A stretch of 64,000 nucleotides of DNA, taken from Alphaproteobacteria bacterium HT1-32. Lineage in GTDB: Bacteria; Pseudomonadota; Alphaproteobacteria; Rhodospirillales; HT1-32. The stretch spans positions 648,808 to 712,807 of the forward strand of contig WJPL01000003.1 in NCBI GenBank assembly GCA_009649675.1, read 5' to 3'. Under the pieces are notes generated by a model. That model saw only the letters and a program-made list of their open reading frames with translations. It was not told the origin of the DNA and did not search any database. Position numbers and translations under genes: made by a program. Below, one piece after another: positions 41,658 to 49,520 of this stretch (position 1 is the stretch's first letter; each line of letters opens with the position of its first letter).

Positions 41658-42584
41658 TCAGTTGCTTTCCAGAACCCGCAGGACATTCGAAACCGTCATT
41701 GTACTGACCCGGTCAAGTGCTTCATCCGTCAGGCCCGCAATATGGGGCGTGAGAATCAGGTTCGGGGCATCGCGGAGCGGGAAAGCCTGTTCTGCACTGA
41801 GCGGCTCACCTTCAAATACATCCAGCGCCGCCCCGCCGAGCTTTCCGTCACGCAGACGAGTTGCCACGGCTTCGTTATCAACAACACCACCACGTGCGGT
41901 ATTGATCAAAAAGGCTGTGGCTTTCATCTGGTCGATTTCTGCCGCACCAATCATGCCGCGTGTGCTGTCGGTCAGGGGCACATGCAGGCTGACCGTATCC
42001 GCCTCTGCCAGCAGTGCCGGAAGATCGCGTCGCTCTGCTTCCGTCCAGGCCGGGTCGTGATCATCAAGAAACGGATCGCAGGCGATGATCCGCATACCCA
42101 GGCCACGGGCCAGACCCGCCGTCATTCGTCCGATATGGCCAAATCCGATAATTCCCAATGTGCGACCGGCCACTTCCCATTCCCGGGTTTTCGTACGCGG
42201 CCAGGCACCGGCAAGAACCGCCGGCGTGTTCGACAGCGACAGCCGAGAAAGATGAAAGATGGAGCCGATGACATATTCTGCCACCGCCAGTGCATTTGCA
42301 CCGCTGGCCGGACAGACCGTCACGTCATGTTCAGCACAGGCCGGCAAGTCGATCTGATCAAGTCCAACCCCCAGCCGTCCGACAACTTCGAGCTTTGATG
42401 CTGCCTCCAGCAAGGCACGGGTAACCTTCGTACGATTGCGGACAATCAGCCCGCGGGCACCCCGGCAGGCTTCAATCAGATCCTCAGGGTGGTCCACCAG
42501 GTCAGGATCATAATGCACTTCATAAGCAGCAAGCCGCGCCAGCGCGGCGTCATCCAGAAATTCCGAAACGACGATATCAGCCAT
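41658..42584 (-). CDS. D-2-hydroxyacid dehydrogenase family protein
   Basis: The protein has 308 residues. The NAD-binding motif GIIGFGHIGRMTAGLARGLGM and the catalytic Arg/Glu/His are visible in LINTARGGVVDNEAV, LDVFEGEPL and LTPHIAGLTDEA. NAD-dependent reduction or oxidation of a 2-hydroxy acid is expected. It resembles phosphoglycerate or sulfolactate dehydrogenase types but is short and lacks an ACT domain, so the substrate is not assignable. It starts three bases after the DUF427 stop, so the two are probably co-transcribed. Confidence 0.87.
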   Translation of the reverse strand: MADIVVSEFLDDAALARLAAYEVHYDPDLVDHPEDLIEACRGARGLIVRNRTKVTRALLEAASKLEVVGRLGVGLDQIDLPACAEHDVTVCPASGANALAVAEYVIGSIFHLSRLSLSNTPAVLAGAWPRTKTREWEVAGRTLGIIGFGHIGRMTAGLARGLGMRIIACDPFLDDHDPAWTEAERRDLPALLAEADTVSLHVPLTDSTRGMIGAAEIDQMKATAFLINTARGGVVDNEAVATRLRDGKLGGAALDVFEGEPLSAEQAFPLRDAPNLILTPHIAGLTDEALDRVSTMTVSNVLRVLESN

Positions 42585-42587
42585 CAG

Positions 42588-42935
42588 TTACTCCACAGGT
42601 CCAATTTTCTCCATTCTGTTGGCATAGAACGCCATATGACCGGCGATTTCCATCACCTCTTCCAGCGGATCCGCATAACTCCAGACAGCATTTTCAGATG
42701 ACTTCCCGTCGACCGTAACTGACCAGTAACTCGCCTCCCCCTTGTAGGGACAGGAAGTACGATGATCGGTGGCAGCCAGCCGGCTGTGATCGACAGAATC
42801 GAGGGGAAAATAAGGCACCGGGTCATGACCCGCCTCCACCAGCATCTGTACCCTGTCGCTGCTGGCAATGACCGCACCATTATAACGAACTTCAAAGGTT
42901 GTCTTTGCCGGGGTAATGGTTATCCGTCGTGACAT
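42588..42935 (-). CDS. DUF427 domain-containing protein
   Basis: The protein has 115 residues. Family text is clear: VRYNGAVIASSDRVQMLVEAGHDPVPYFPLDSV in the first half, and TSCPYKGEASYWSVTVDGKSSENAVWSYADP with HMAFYANRM later. DUF427 is a small beta-fold of unassigned function. The gene is divergent from the Lrp regulator, and its ATG lies 71 bases from that start. Confidence 0.87.
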   Translation of the reverse strand: MSRRITITPAKTTFEVRYNGAVIASSDRVQMLVEAGHDPVPYFPLDSVDHSRLAATDHRTSCPYKGEASYWSVTVDGKSSENAVWSYADPLEEVMEIAGHMAFYANRMEKIGPVE

Positions 42936-43006
42936 ATGAGGGGCCTCCTACCAGACTGTGTTTCAGTGTGTTGCGGGAGATATGGGAAAGGACGGGGCAA
43001 CCTGCC

Positions 43007-43477
43007 ATGGCCGGTTTGAAGCTCGACGAAATTGATCTGAAGATGCTGGCCGCATTACAGCAGGATGGCCGGCTGACCAATCGCCTGCTGGCAGAGCGTG
43101 TCGGACTGACACCAAGCCCCTGTCACGCCCGCCTGAGACGCCTGATTGATGCCGGTGTCATCGCCGGATTTCACGCTTCCCTGAATCTCGCAAAAGTCGG
43201 CCCGGTTGCCATCTTCTTTGTCGAGGTGACATTGCGTGAACATACAGCCCAGACCTTCCGGAAGTTTGAAGCCGCCATGCAGCAGGCACCGGAAGTGATT
43301 GAATGTCACGGTACCGGCGGCGGGTTCGATTACCTGCTGAAAGTCGTTGCCCGAGACGTTTCCCATTATCAGGCATTCATTCAGCATCACCTCGATGCCG
43401 ATGTCGGTATCGGTAAATATTTCAGCTATGTGGTCACCAACACGGTCAAGAGCGACAGCGCAATTCCCCTCTCCTGA
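43007..43477 (+). CDS. Lrp/AsnC family transcriptional regulator
   Basis: The protein has 156 residues. A winged HTH (LDEIDLKMLAALQQDGRLTNRLLAERVGLTPSPCHARLRRL, in its usual order) precedes a RAM/AsnC ligand domain with VEVTLREHTAQTFRKFE and VIECHGTGGGFDYLLKVVARD. It probably senses an amino acid and regulates the aminotransferase gene downstream. The ATG at 43007 has Shine-Dalgarno-like GGGG before it; a start 26 codons upstream would overlap the DUF427 promoter and is rejected. Confidence 0.9.
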   Translation: MAGLKLDEIDLKMLAALQQDGRLTNRLLAERVGLTPSPCHARLRRLIDAGVIAGFHASLNLAKVGPVAIFFVEVTLREHTAQTFRKFEAAMQQAPEVIECHGTGGGFDYLLKVVARDVSHYQAFIQHHLDADVGIGKYFSYVVTNTVKSDSAIPLS

Positions 43478-43493
43478 AACAACCCTGACCCGA

Positions 43494-43539
43494 TCAGAAT
43501 TAAATACCCGAAAATTTGAATTATCAGAATTTAATTCTG
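43494..43539. promoter_or_regulatory. Phased candidate Lrp-type binding sites
   Basis: TCAGAATTAAAT (43494-43505) and TCAGAATTTAAT (43524-43535) are nearly identical and exactly 30 bases apart, about three helical turns. The second is part of a 7+1+7 palindrome, CAGAATT-T-AATTCTG (43525-43539). They sit between the Lrp gene and the aminotransferase start. Confidence 0.5.
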
Positions 43540-43617
43540 TTCCACGGGCGCAAATCAACAGCACTTTCGAGCCTGCTGCGACTATCCTGTCGCCATCATT
43601 CATTCAGGAGACCGCAG

Positions 43618-45027
43618 ATGCCCGACGACAAGCTGAGAAACATTCCGCTCGAACAGATCGACCGGGATACGGTGATCCACCCGATGACCCAGATGGGCGC
43701 GTTCTCCCGCGGGGAACTGGGTGATCCGCGAATCATCGAAACGGCATCGGGCATCCGCATCCGTGACAGCAAGGGCAAGGAAATGATTGATGCCTTTGCC
43801 GGTCTTTATTGCGTTAATATCGGCTATGGCCAGACCAGGGTTGCTGATGCCATCGCTGAGCAGGCACATAAGCTGGCTTACTATCATGTCTATGCCGGTC
43901 ATTCGCATGAACCGGTGATCCGCCTGTCCGAAAAAATCATCGAACTCGCGCCGGAAGGCATGTCGCGGGTTTATTACGGTCTGTCCGGGTCTGACGCCAA
44001 CGAGACTCAGGCAAAGCTGGTCTGGTATTACCACAATGTCCGGGGCAAACCGGAAAAGAAGAAGATCATTTCACGCCATCGCGGCTATCATGGCAGTTCC
44101 GTCATGGCCGGATCACTGACCGGCCTGCCGATTTTCCACAAGATGTTCGACCTGCCGCTCGACATGGTCCGCCACACCACGGCACCACATCACTACTGGG
44201 AAGCCGCCCCCGGCATGTCCGAACGCGACTTCTCGAAGAAATGTGCCGCAGATCTCGAAGCCATGATTCAGGCCGAAGGTCCGGAGACCGTCGGGGCTTT
44301 CATCGCTGAGCCCATGCTCGGCACGGGTGGTATCGTTCCCCCGCCGGAAGGTTACTGGGATGAAATCCAGCCGGTTCTGAACAAGCACGACATTCTGCTG
44401 ATTGCTGATGAAGTGGTCTGCGGGTTTGGTCGTCTCGGCTCCAACTTCGGATCGCAGCATTACAATATGAAACCCGACCTGATGAGCGTCGCCAAAGGCC
44501 TGACCAGTGCCTATCTGCCGCTTTCAGGCTGCATCGTCGGCGACCGGGTCTGGAAGGCCATCGAAGAAGGCTCTGACGAACTCGGCGTGTTCAACCATGG
44601 CTGGACCTACTCGGCCCACCCGATCTGCGCTGCTGCTGCCATTGCCAATCTTGAACTCATCGAAGAACAGAAGCTGACCGAAAATGCTGCCACAACCGGT
44701 GCACATTTCATCAAGGGCCTGAAAGATGCCTTTGCCGGTCACAGCCATCTCGCAGAAGTTCGCGGCGAAGGCCTGCTGGCTGCCGTCGAATTTGTTGCCG
44801 ATCCGGGCAGCAAGAAACCTTTCGAAAAGGGCCAGAAGGTTGCCGCAAAGCTGGCCATGGCCTGTGCCGACGAAGGTGTCATCTGCCGCGCCATGCCGCA
44901 TGGCGATGTGCTCGGCTTCGCACCGCCCCTGATCCTGACCCCGGCAGAAGCCGACGAAATCGTCGACAAGGTCAGCCGCGGCGTCAAGAAAGGCTTCGAC
45001 CGTCTCATCGCTGACGGCGTCATCTGA
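43618..45027 (+). CDS. Class III aminotransferase (omega-amine/pyruvate type)
   Basis: The protein has 469 residues. PLP-fold landmarks are YYGLSGSDANETQAKLVWYYHN, RHRGYHGSSVMAGSLTG, IADEVVCGFGRLGSNFGSQ and the PLP lysine in MSVAKGLTSAYLPL. It is a fold type I aminotransferase of the putrescine/taurine/beta-alanine:pyruvate group. With the polyamine-type transporter and agmatinase in the same region, an amine substrate is plausible. The ATG at 43618 follows TTCAGGAG; the longer frame upstream is rejected. A strong terminator follows. Confidence 0.9.
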   Translation: MPDDKLRNIPLEQIDRDTVIHPMTQMGAFSRGELGDPRIIETASGIRIRDSKGKEMIDAFAGLYCVNIGYGQTRVADAIAEQAHKLAYYHVYAGHSHEPVIRLSEKIIELAPEGMSRVYYGLSGSDANETQAKLVWYYHNVRGKPEKKKIISRHRGYHGSSVMAGSLTGLPIFHKMFDLPLDMVRHTTAPHHYWEAAPGMSERDFSKKCAADLEAMIQAEGPETVGAFIAEPMLGTGGIVPPPEGYWDEIQPVLNKHDILLIADEVVCGFGRLGSNFGSQHYNMKPDLMSVAKGLTSAYLPLSGCIVGDRVWKAIEEGSDELGVFNHGWTYSAHPICAAAAIANLELIEEQKLTENAATTGAHFIKGLKDAFAGHSHLAEVRGEGLLAAVEFVADPGSKKPFEKGQKVAAKLAMACADEGVICRAMPHGDVLGFAPPLILTPAEADEIVDKVSRGVKKGFDRLIADGVI

Positions 45028-45045
45028 CACCAGCCTCTGAAGCGA

Positions 45046-45082
45046 CAGCCCCGCCGACCTCTTCAGGCTGGCGGGGCTGTTT
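45046..45082 (+). terminator. Intrinsic terminator after the aminotransferase gene
   Basis: CAGCCCCGCC and GGCGGGGCTG form a perfect 10-bp stem around a 14-base loop, followed by TTT. It begins 19 bases after the stop. Confidence 0.75.
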
Positions 45083-45090
45083 CATTCCAA

Positions 45091-45120
45091 CCTGGGTCCC
45101 CGCTTTCGCGGGGATGACAT
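45091..45120. repeat. REP-like palindromic element
   Basis: TCCCCGC-TTTC-GCGGGGA (45097-45114) lies in the context CCTGGG...ATGACAT. This is the form of a widespread REP-like extragenic repeat (GTCATCCCCGCGAAAGCGGGGACC on the other strand, in two parts). It lies in the gap between convergent genes. Only one copy was noticed in this window. Confidence 0.55.
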
Positions 45121-45168
45121 CTGTATGATGGGCTCTTTTGCGTTGAGAGGCGCAACTGCAACGGATGG

Positions 45169-46407
45169 CTAATCCTGCCCCGCTGCCTGCAACATTGCAG
45201 CCAGCAGGACATTGGTTCCGGCGGTGATGTCGTCAGGGGTCGCGGATTCTGCCTCGTTGTGGCTGAGACCATTCTCGCAGGGAATGAAGATCATGGCTGT
45301 TGGTGCAATAGCCGACAGGTAAATGGCGTCATGTCCCGCACCGGAGACGATATCCATATGTGCCAGCCCCAGTTTCTCGGATGACCGGCGCACCAGATCA
45401 ACCATTCCCTTGTCAAAAACCGTCGGTGCCTTGCGGGCCAGCAAGGTACAGGTGACGTCCAGACCAAGGTCTCTGGCGATGTCTCTTGCCGCTGCTTCCA
45501 TATCACGCCCCATTGCCTCAAGCGCATCCTGACTGAAGGCCCTGATATCCGCATCCAGACTGACAGCGCCCGGAATGGTGTTGCGACTGTTCGGTTCGAC
45601 ATCAAGACGACCAACCGTGGTGACGCCGACCTCCTGATTCCTGAGCCCGATCTCGTTCACCGCCACGACCAGACGCGCCGCCCCCAGCAGCGCATCCCGA
45701 CGGACATTCATCGGGGTTGTTCCGGCATGGCTGTCCTGACCGCTGAAGGTCACCTCGAACCAGCTTGATCCCTGCCCGCCGGTAACCACACCAATGGTTT
45801 TTTCGGCCCCTTCAAGAATCGGCCCCTGTTCGATATGCGCTTCAAAGTAGGCGGCAACCGGACGAGGCGCGCAGGGTTCCCCGCCATTATGCCCGATACG
45901 CACAAGCTCACTGCCAAGGGTTATCCCGTCAGCGTCAGTTCGCGCCAGACCGTAATCAAGGGTGAACTGTCCGACGAACACGCCCGAGCCGACCATTGCC
46001 GGTGAAAACCGGGAGCCTTCTTCATTCGTCCAGCAAACCACCTCAACCGGTGCACGGGTCTGAATATTCATGTCGTTCAGGGAGCGGATAACCTCCAGCC
46101 CGGCCAGCACACCATAGACGCCGTCAAACTTGCCGCCATGTGGCTGGGTATCGAGATGGCTGCCTGTCATCACTGGCGCGGCATCCGGGTCTGTTCCCTC
46201 ACGACGGGCGAAGATATTGCCCATCTGGTCAATCCCGATGCGACAGCCGGCCTCCCGGCACCAGCTGATAAACAGCTCACGCCCGGCCAGGTCTTCATCT
46301 GTCAGGGCAAGACGGCGACTGCCACCCTCTGTGCCCGGTCCGACTTCAGCCATCGACATCAGGCTGTCCCAGAGGCGATCGCGGTTGGTCAGCAGGTTGG
46401 TCGACAT
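45169..46407 (-). CDS. Zn-dependent hydrolase, hydantoinase/carbamoylase (M20) family
   Basis: The protein has 412 residues. M20 amidohydrolase motifs are GSHLDTQPHGGKFDGVYG, CWTNEEGSRFSPAM, YFEAHIEQGPILE and SGQDSHAGTTPM. Relatives are N-carbamoyl-L-amino acid hydrolase, beta-ureidopropionase and allantoate amidohydrolase; they release ammonia and CO2 from ureido compounds. The exact substrate is not known. The ATG at 46407 has a GGAGGGG site and overlaps the agmatinase stop by one base (TGATG), so translation is coupled. A start 13 codons upstream is rejected. Confidence 0.87.
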   Translation of the reverse strand: MSTNLLTNRDRLWDSLMSMAEVGPGTEGGSRRLALTDEDLAGRELFISWCREAGCRIGIDQMGNIFARREGTDPDAAPVMTGSHLDTQPHGGKFDGVYGVLAGLEVIRSLNDMNIQTRAPVEVVCWTNEEGSRFSPAMVGSGVFVGQFTLDYGLARTDADGITLGSELVRIGHNGGEPCAPRPVAAYFEAHIEQGPILEGAEKTIGVVTGGQGSSWFEVTFSGQDSHAGTTPMNVRRDALLGAARLVVAVNEIGLRNQEVGVTTVGRLDVEPNSRNTIPGAVSLDADIRAFSQDALEAMGRDMEAAARDIARDLGLDVTCTLLARKAPTVFDKGMVDLVRRSSEKLGLAHMDIVSGAGHDAIYLSAIAPTAMIFIPCENGLSHNEAESATPDDITAGTNVLLAAMLQAAGQD

Positions 46408-47372
46408 CAGCCCCTCCGTGCCGCAAGTGAGTCGGCAACAATGCAAAGAATTTCAAACATGATGGTCGCCCCGACCAGAGCTGTATTTCCTGTCGGGTCG
46501 AAAGGTGGGGCCACCTCCACCACATCCCCGCCGACCAAGTTAAGCCCGCGCAGCCCGCGAATCATCAGCTGCGCCTCCAATGTAGAGAACCCGCCGCATT
46601 CAGGGGTGCCCGTTCCCGGCGCATAAACCGGATCGAGGCCATCAACGTCAAAACTGACATAGGTCGGACCATCACCGACAACACGCCGGGCTTCCTCGAT
46701 CACCCCCTTCACGCCGATCTCGTAGAATTCCTCGATATAGATGACCCGCATGCCGCTATCATGGCTGAACTTCCAGATATCCGTATCATTCACGCCACCG
46801 CGAATGCCAATCTGGATGGTCCGTTTGGGGTCCAGCAGACCTTCCTCAACAGCCCGGCGAAACGGCGCACCGTGATGAAATTTGGATCCGAGGTAATCAT
46901 CGCCGGTATCGCAATGTGCATCGAAATGTACCATGCCGACCGGCCTGTCGGCGCAAATGCCGCGGAAAATGGGCAGGGTGACTGAATGGTCGCCACCAGC
47001 TGAAATCGGTGTAATCCCGGCCTGATGAACCCGCTGATAAAATTCTCCGATCTCTGCCAGACTTTCTTCCAGATGGAACGGGCTGGCGACCCAGGCATCG
47101 CCGATATCGGCAACGCGGCAAAGATCGAACGGCGCAATTTTCGAGGCCTGATTAATTTTGCGCATCAGGCTCGACTGATTGCGAATCTCGCGCGGACCAT
47201 GCCGGGCACCGGTGCGATTGGTCACGCCGCCATCATAGGGAATACCGATCAGACCAATATCCACATCCGCGAAGGTTTCGCGGTAAGGGGCACGCATAAA
47301 AGTTGGCAGCCCGGTATAGCGGGGACGGGCCTGAGGATCAGCAAATTCCGGATAGTTTTCGATATTCGGCAT
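46407..47372 (-). CDS. Agmatinase/ureohydrolase family protein
   Basis: The protein has 321 residues. The binuclear manganese site is plain: GGDHSVT, HFDAHCDTGDD and SFDVDGLDP. Ureohydrolases release urea from agmatine, guanidinobutyrate or related guanidino compounds. The specificity cannot be read from sequence alone. The ATG at 47372 has an AGGTCG-type site; a start 26 codons upstream would begin inside the preceding small gene. Coupling to a carbamoylase suggests a guanidino/ureido catabolic step rather than housekeeping arginine metabolism. Confidence 0.87.
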   Translation of the reverse strand: MPNIENYPEFADPQARPRYTGLPTFMRAPYRETFADVDIGLIGIPYDGGVTNRTGARHGPREIRNQSSLMRKINQASKIAPFDLCRVADIGDAWVASPFHLEESLAEIGEFYQRVHQAGITPISAGGDHSVTLPIFRGICADRPVGMVHFDAHCDTGDDYLGSKFHHGAPFRRAVEEGLLDPKRTIQIGIRGGVNDTDIWKFSHDSGMRVIYIEEFYEIGVKGVIEEARRVVGDGPTYVSFDVDGLDPVYAPGTGTPECGGFSTLEAQLMIRGLRGLNLVGGDVVEVAPPFDPTGNTALVGATIMFEILCIVADSLAARRG

Positions 47373-47446
47373 AACGACCTCTCTGTCTTTCAGAAAGCCA
47401 ACATTACCCGTCAGCCCTGTCACGTCCAGCGTCGGACAGGCCAATA

Positions 47447-47608
47447 TCACGACATATCCATACCTGCAGAAAAACTATTGCTCCCACTATCCGGGTCGCC
47501 TGGATAACTGCCCGCAGACATCCGCGCCTGAGGCTGATAGTCAGTCACACCGTGATAGGCAACAATCAGTAATCCCAGAACAATAAGCTTAATCATAAGC
47601 TTAAACAT
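47447..47608 (-). CDS. Small hypothetical membrane protein (53 residues)
   Basis: The ORF reads MFKLMIKLIVLGLLIVAYHG and then a polar tail with DYQPQARMSAGSYPGDP. It has one hydrophobic helix and a short hydrophilic C-terminus. An ideal GGGAG site is nine bases before the ATG. It lies 74 bases upstream of the agmatinase start on the same strand. Two AAGCTTA direct repeats at its 5' end encode KLMIKL. I know no family for it; the ribosome site and membrane helix make it likely real. Confidence 0.55.
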   Translation of the reverse strand: MFKLMIKLIVLGLLIVAYHGVTDYQPQARMSAGSYPGDPDSGSNSFSAGMDMS

Positions 47609-47741
47609 TGAGGCGTTCTCCCGTCAGGGTATTTCAGCTGCCGTTTTTATATCCGGCAGCCCGCACACAAAGATATGAACCGGATCACATATATTTCACA
47701 TAAAAATATTGATAATTAAATATATTTAGACATTTTTTATG

Positions 47742-47762
47742 CGTGAATTAAGTTGTTTCACG
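47742..47762. promoter_or_regulatory. Inverted repeat upstream of cysG
   Basis: CGTGAA and TTCACG are separated by nine bases, ending 18 bases before the cysG start. Upstream, a TTCACATAAAAA and the facing TTTTTTATGCGTGAA (47696-47747) form a wider imperfect inverted repeat in very AT-rich sequence. The set resembles an operator for a LysR or similar regulator. Confidence 0.4.
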
Positions 47763-47780
47763 AACCAAATGTGAAAAACC

Positions 47781-49217
47781 ATGACTCATATCGCTTTACC
47801 AATCTTTCTGCCGCTTCAGGGCAAAACCGCTGTCATCGTTGGTGGCAGTGCACTGGCTGTCCGTAAACTGCGACTGGTCCTGAAATCAGCCGCCGCTGTG
47901 CGTGTCGTGGCACCTGACCCTGATGCAGAAATGACCCGGCTGGCTGACAACCCGCGCATCACCCTCATCCGCCGCCCCTTCAGTGATGAAGATATGCAGG
48001 ATGCAGCGGTCGTGTTTGCTGCCACGGGTGATGAGCAGACCGACAGCGCGGTCTCCCGGGCCGCGATCAGGGCAGGCGTTCCCGTTAACGCCGTCGACCG
48101 GCCGGAAATCTCCACCTTCACCATGGGCTCAATCATTGACCGGGCACCTGTCGTCATCGGGATCTCGACAGATGGCAGCGCCCCGGTCCTTGCCCGACGG
48201 ATCAAGACCCTGATTGAAGCCGCTGTACCGGAGCAACTGGGCAGGGTTGCCAGTTTTGCCGCCCGGTTCCGTGACACGGTGAAGCGTCTGAAACCTTCGG
48301 AACGCGATCGCCGGGCCTTCTGGGAACGTTTCTTTGACGGCCAGATCAGTGAACTGGTCCTCGCCGGTAAAGAACCGGAAGCAAGGGCTGCGATGATTGC
48401 CGACCTCAACGGCATCCAGTCCCCCCAATCCCATGGCAAGGTACTCCTTGTCGGTGCAGGTCCCGGCGATCCGGAACTGCTGACCATCAAGGCCGCCCGT
48501 GCCCTGCAGGAAGCAGATGTCATTCTGTATGACCGGCTGGTTCCGGAAGCCGTGCTGGAACATGCCCGTCGTGATGCCGACCGGATCAGCGTCGGTAAAA
48601 TGGCCGGCGGGCCATCCGTTCCGCAGGAAGAAACCAATCAGCTGATGCTCGATCTTGCCCGTTCCGGCAAAACCGTTGTTCGCCTGAAAGCCGGAGACCC
48701 GTTTGTTTTCGGTCGTGGCGGCGAAGAACAGGCCTGGCTTGCAGATCATGACATCCCTGTCCAGATCGTACCCGGCATCACCGCTGCCGTGGGTTGTGCA
48801 GCCGAGGTTGGCCTGCCACTGACCCACCGCGATCACACACAATCCGTTACCTTCGTAACGGCCCATGGCAAAGACGGCGAACCCGGTGTGAACTGGCAGG
48901 CACTGGCTGACCTGAACGGAACGCTGGCGATTTATATGGGTGTACGTCAGGCAGCCTCAACACAGGCACATCTGCTTGAGGCCGGCCTTTCCGCTGCAAC
49001 ACCGGTTGCGATTACCCAGAGCGGCACACAGCCCGGCCAGAGACTCGTCCGCGGCCAGCTGGGCGCCCTCACGGACCTGATCGGTCAATATGACATCACG
49101 GGCCCGGCAATCATCTATGTCGGTGAAACAGCTGCTCTCGGCATTGCCGGAGAAGAAGCCCGCTTTACCCCCCTTACCCACGCGCAGGATGCCCCGCGCG
49201 CCGCAGCAGGAGCCTGA
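47781..49217 (+). CDS. cysG: Siroheme synthase (trifunctional CysG)
   Basis: The protein has 478 residues. The N-terminal half is the NAD-dependent precorrin-2 dehydrogenase/ferrochelatase part (VIVGGSALAVRKLRLVL, AVDRPEISTFTMGSIIDRAPVVIGISTDGSAPVLARR in its order). The C-terminal half is uroporphyrinogen-III methyltransferase (VLLVGAGPGDPELLTIKAARAL, VRLKAGDPFVFGRGGEE, VPGITAAVGCAAEVGLPLTHRDH). It makes siroheme for the reductase encoded two genes on. The usual GGG of the N-terminal loop reads GGS here. It is first in a four-gene operon. Confidence 0.95.
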   Translation: MTHIALPIFLPLQGKTAVIVGGSALAVRKLRLVLKSAAAVRVVAPDPDAEMTRLADNPRITLIRRPFSDEDMQDAAVVFAATGDEQTDSAVSRAAIRAGVPVNAVDRPEISTFTMGSIIDRAPVVIGISTDGSAPVLARRIKTLIEAAVPEQLGRVASFAARFRDTVKRLKPSERDRRAFWERFFDGQISELVLAGKEPEARAAMIADLNGIQSPQSHGKVLLVGAGPGDPELLTIKAARALQEADVILYDRLVPEAVLEHARRDADRISVGKMAGGPSVPQEETNQLMLDLARSGKTVVRLKAGDPFVFGRGGEEQAWLADHDIPVQIVPGITAAVGCAAEVGLPLTHRDHTQSVTFVTAHGKDGEPGVNWQALADLNGTLAIYMGVRQAASTQAHLLEAGLSAATPVAITQSGTQPGQRLVRGQLGALTDLIGQYDITGPAIIYVGETAALGIAGEEARFTPLTHAQDAPRAAAGA

Positions 49218-49219
49218 TC

Positions 49220-49519
49220 ATGGCAAAAGTTTTTACCGCAAACCGCCTTGTCGACGGCGCTGTTGTCTATCTTGACCCGCAGGGTGTCTGGACCACTGAC
49301 GTGTTGTCCGCTCATCTGCTGGAAAGCGATGAAGCGATAGAAAAGGCTGAAGCAGCCGGTCGCGATGCCGTTGCCCGGCACCATGTCGTCGATGCCTACC
49401 CGATAGATGCAGAGCTGCGTGACGGCTCTGTCTACCTCACCCGATTCCGTGAACGTATCCGCGCCCAGGGACCGACCATCCTGTTTGGTACCGCGGGTCT
49501 GAAAAAGAAGGCCGCCTGA
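49220..49519 (+). CDS. DUF2849 domain-containing protein
   Basis: The protein has 99 residues. Family text is KVFTANRLVDGAVVYLD and HHVVDAYPIDAELRDGSVYLTRFRERIR. Its constant location between cysG and the sulfite reductase gene in Alphaproteobacteria links it to siroheme insertion or electron supply, but its role is not proven. It starts two bases after the cysG stop and ends one base before the next start. Confidence 0.88.
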   Translation: MAKVFTANRLVDGAVVYLDPQGVWTTDVLSAHLLESDEAIEKAEAAGRDAVARHHVVDAYPIDAELRDGSVYLTRFRERIRAQGPTILFGTAGLKKKAA

Positions 49520-49520
49520 A

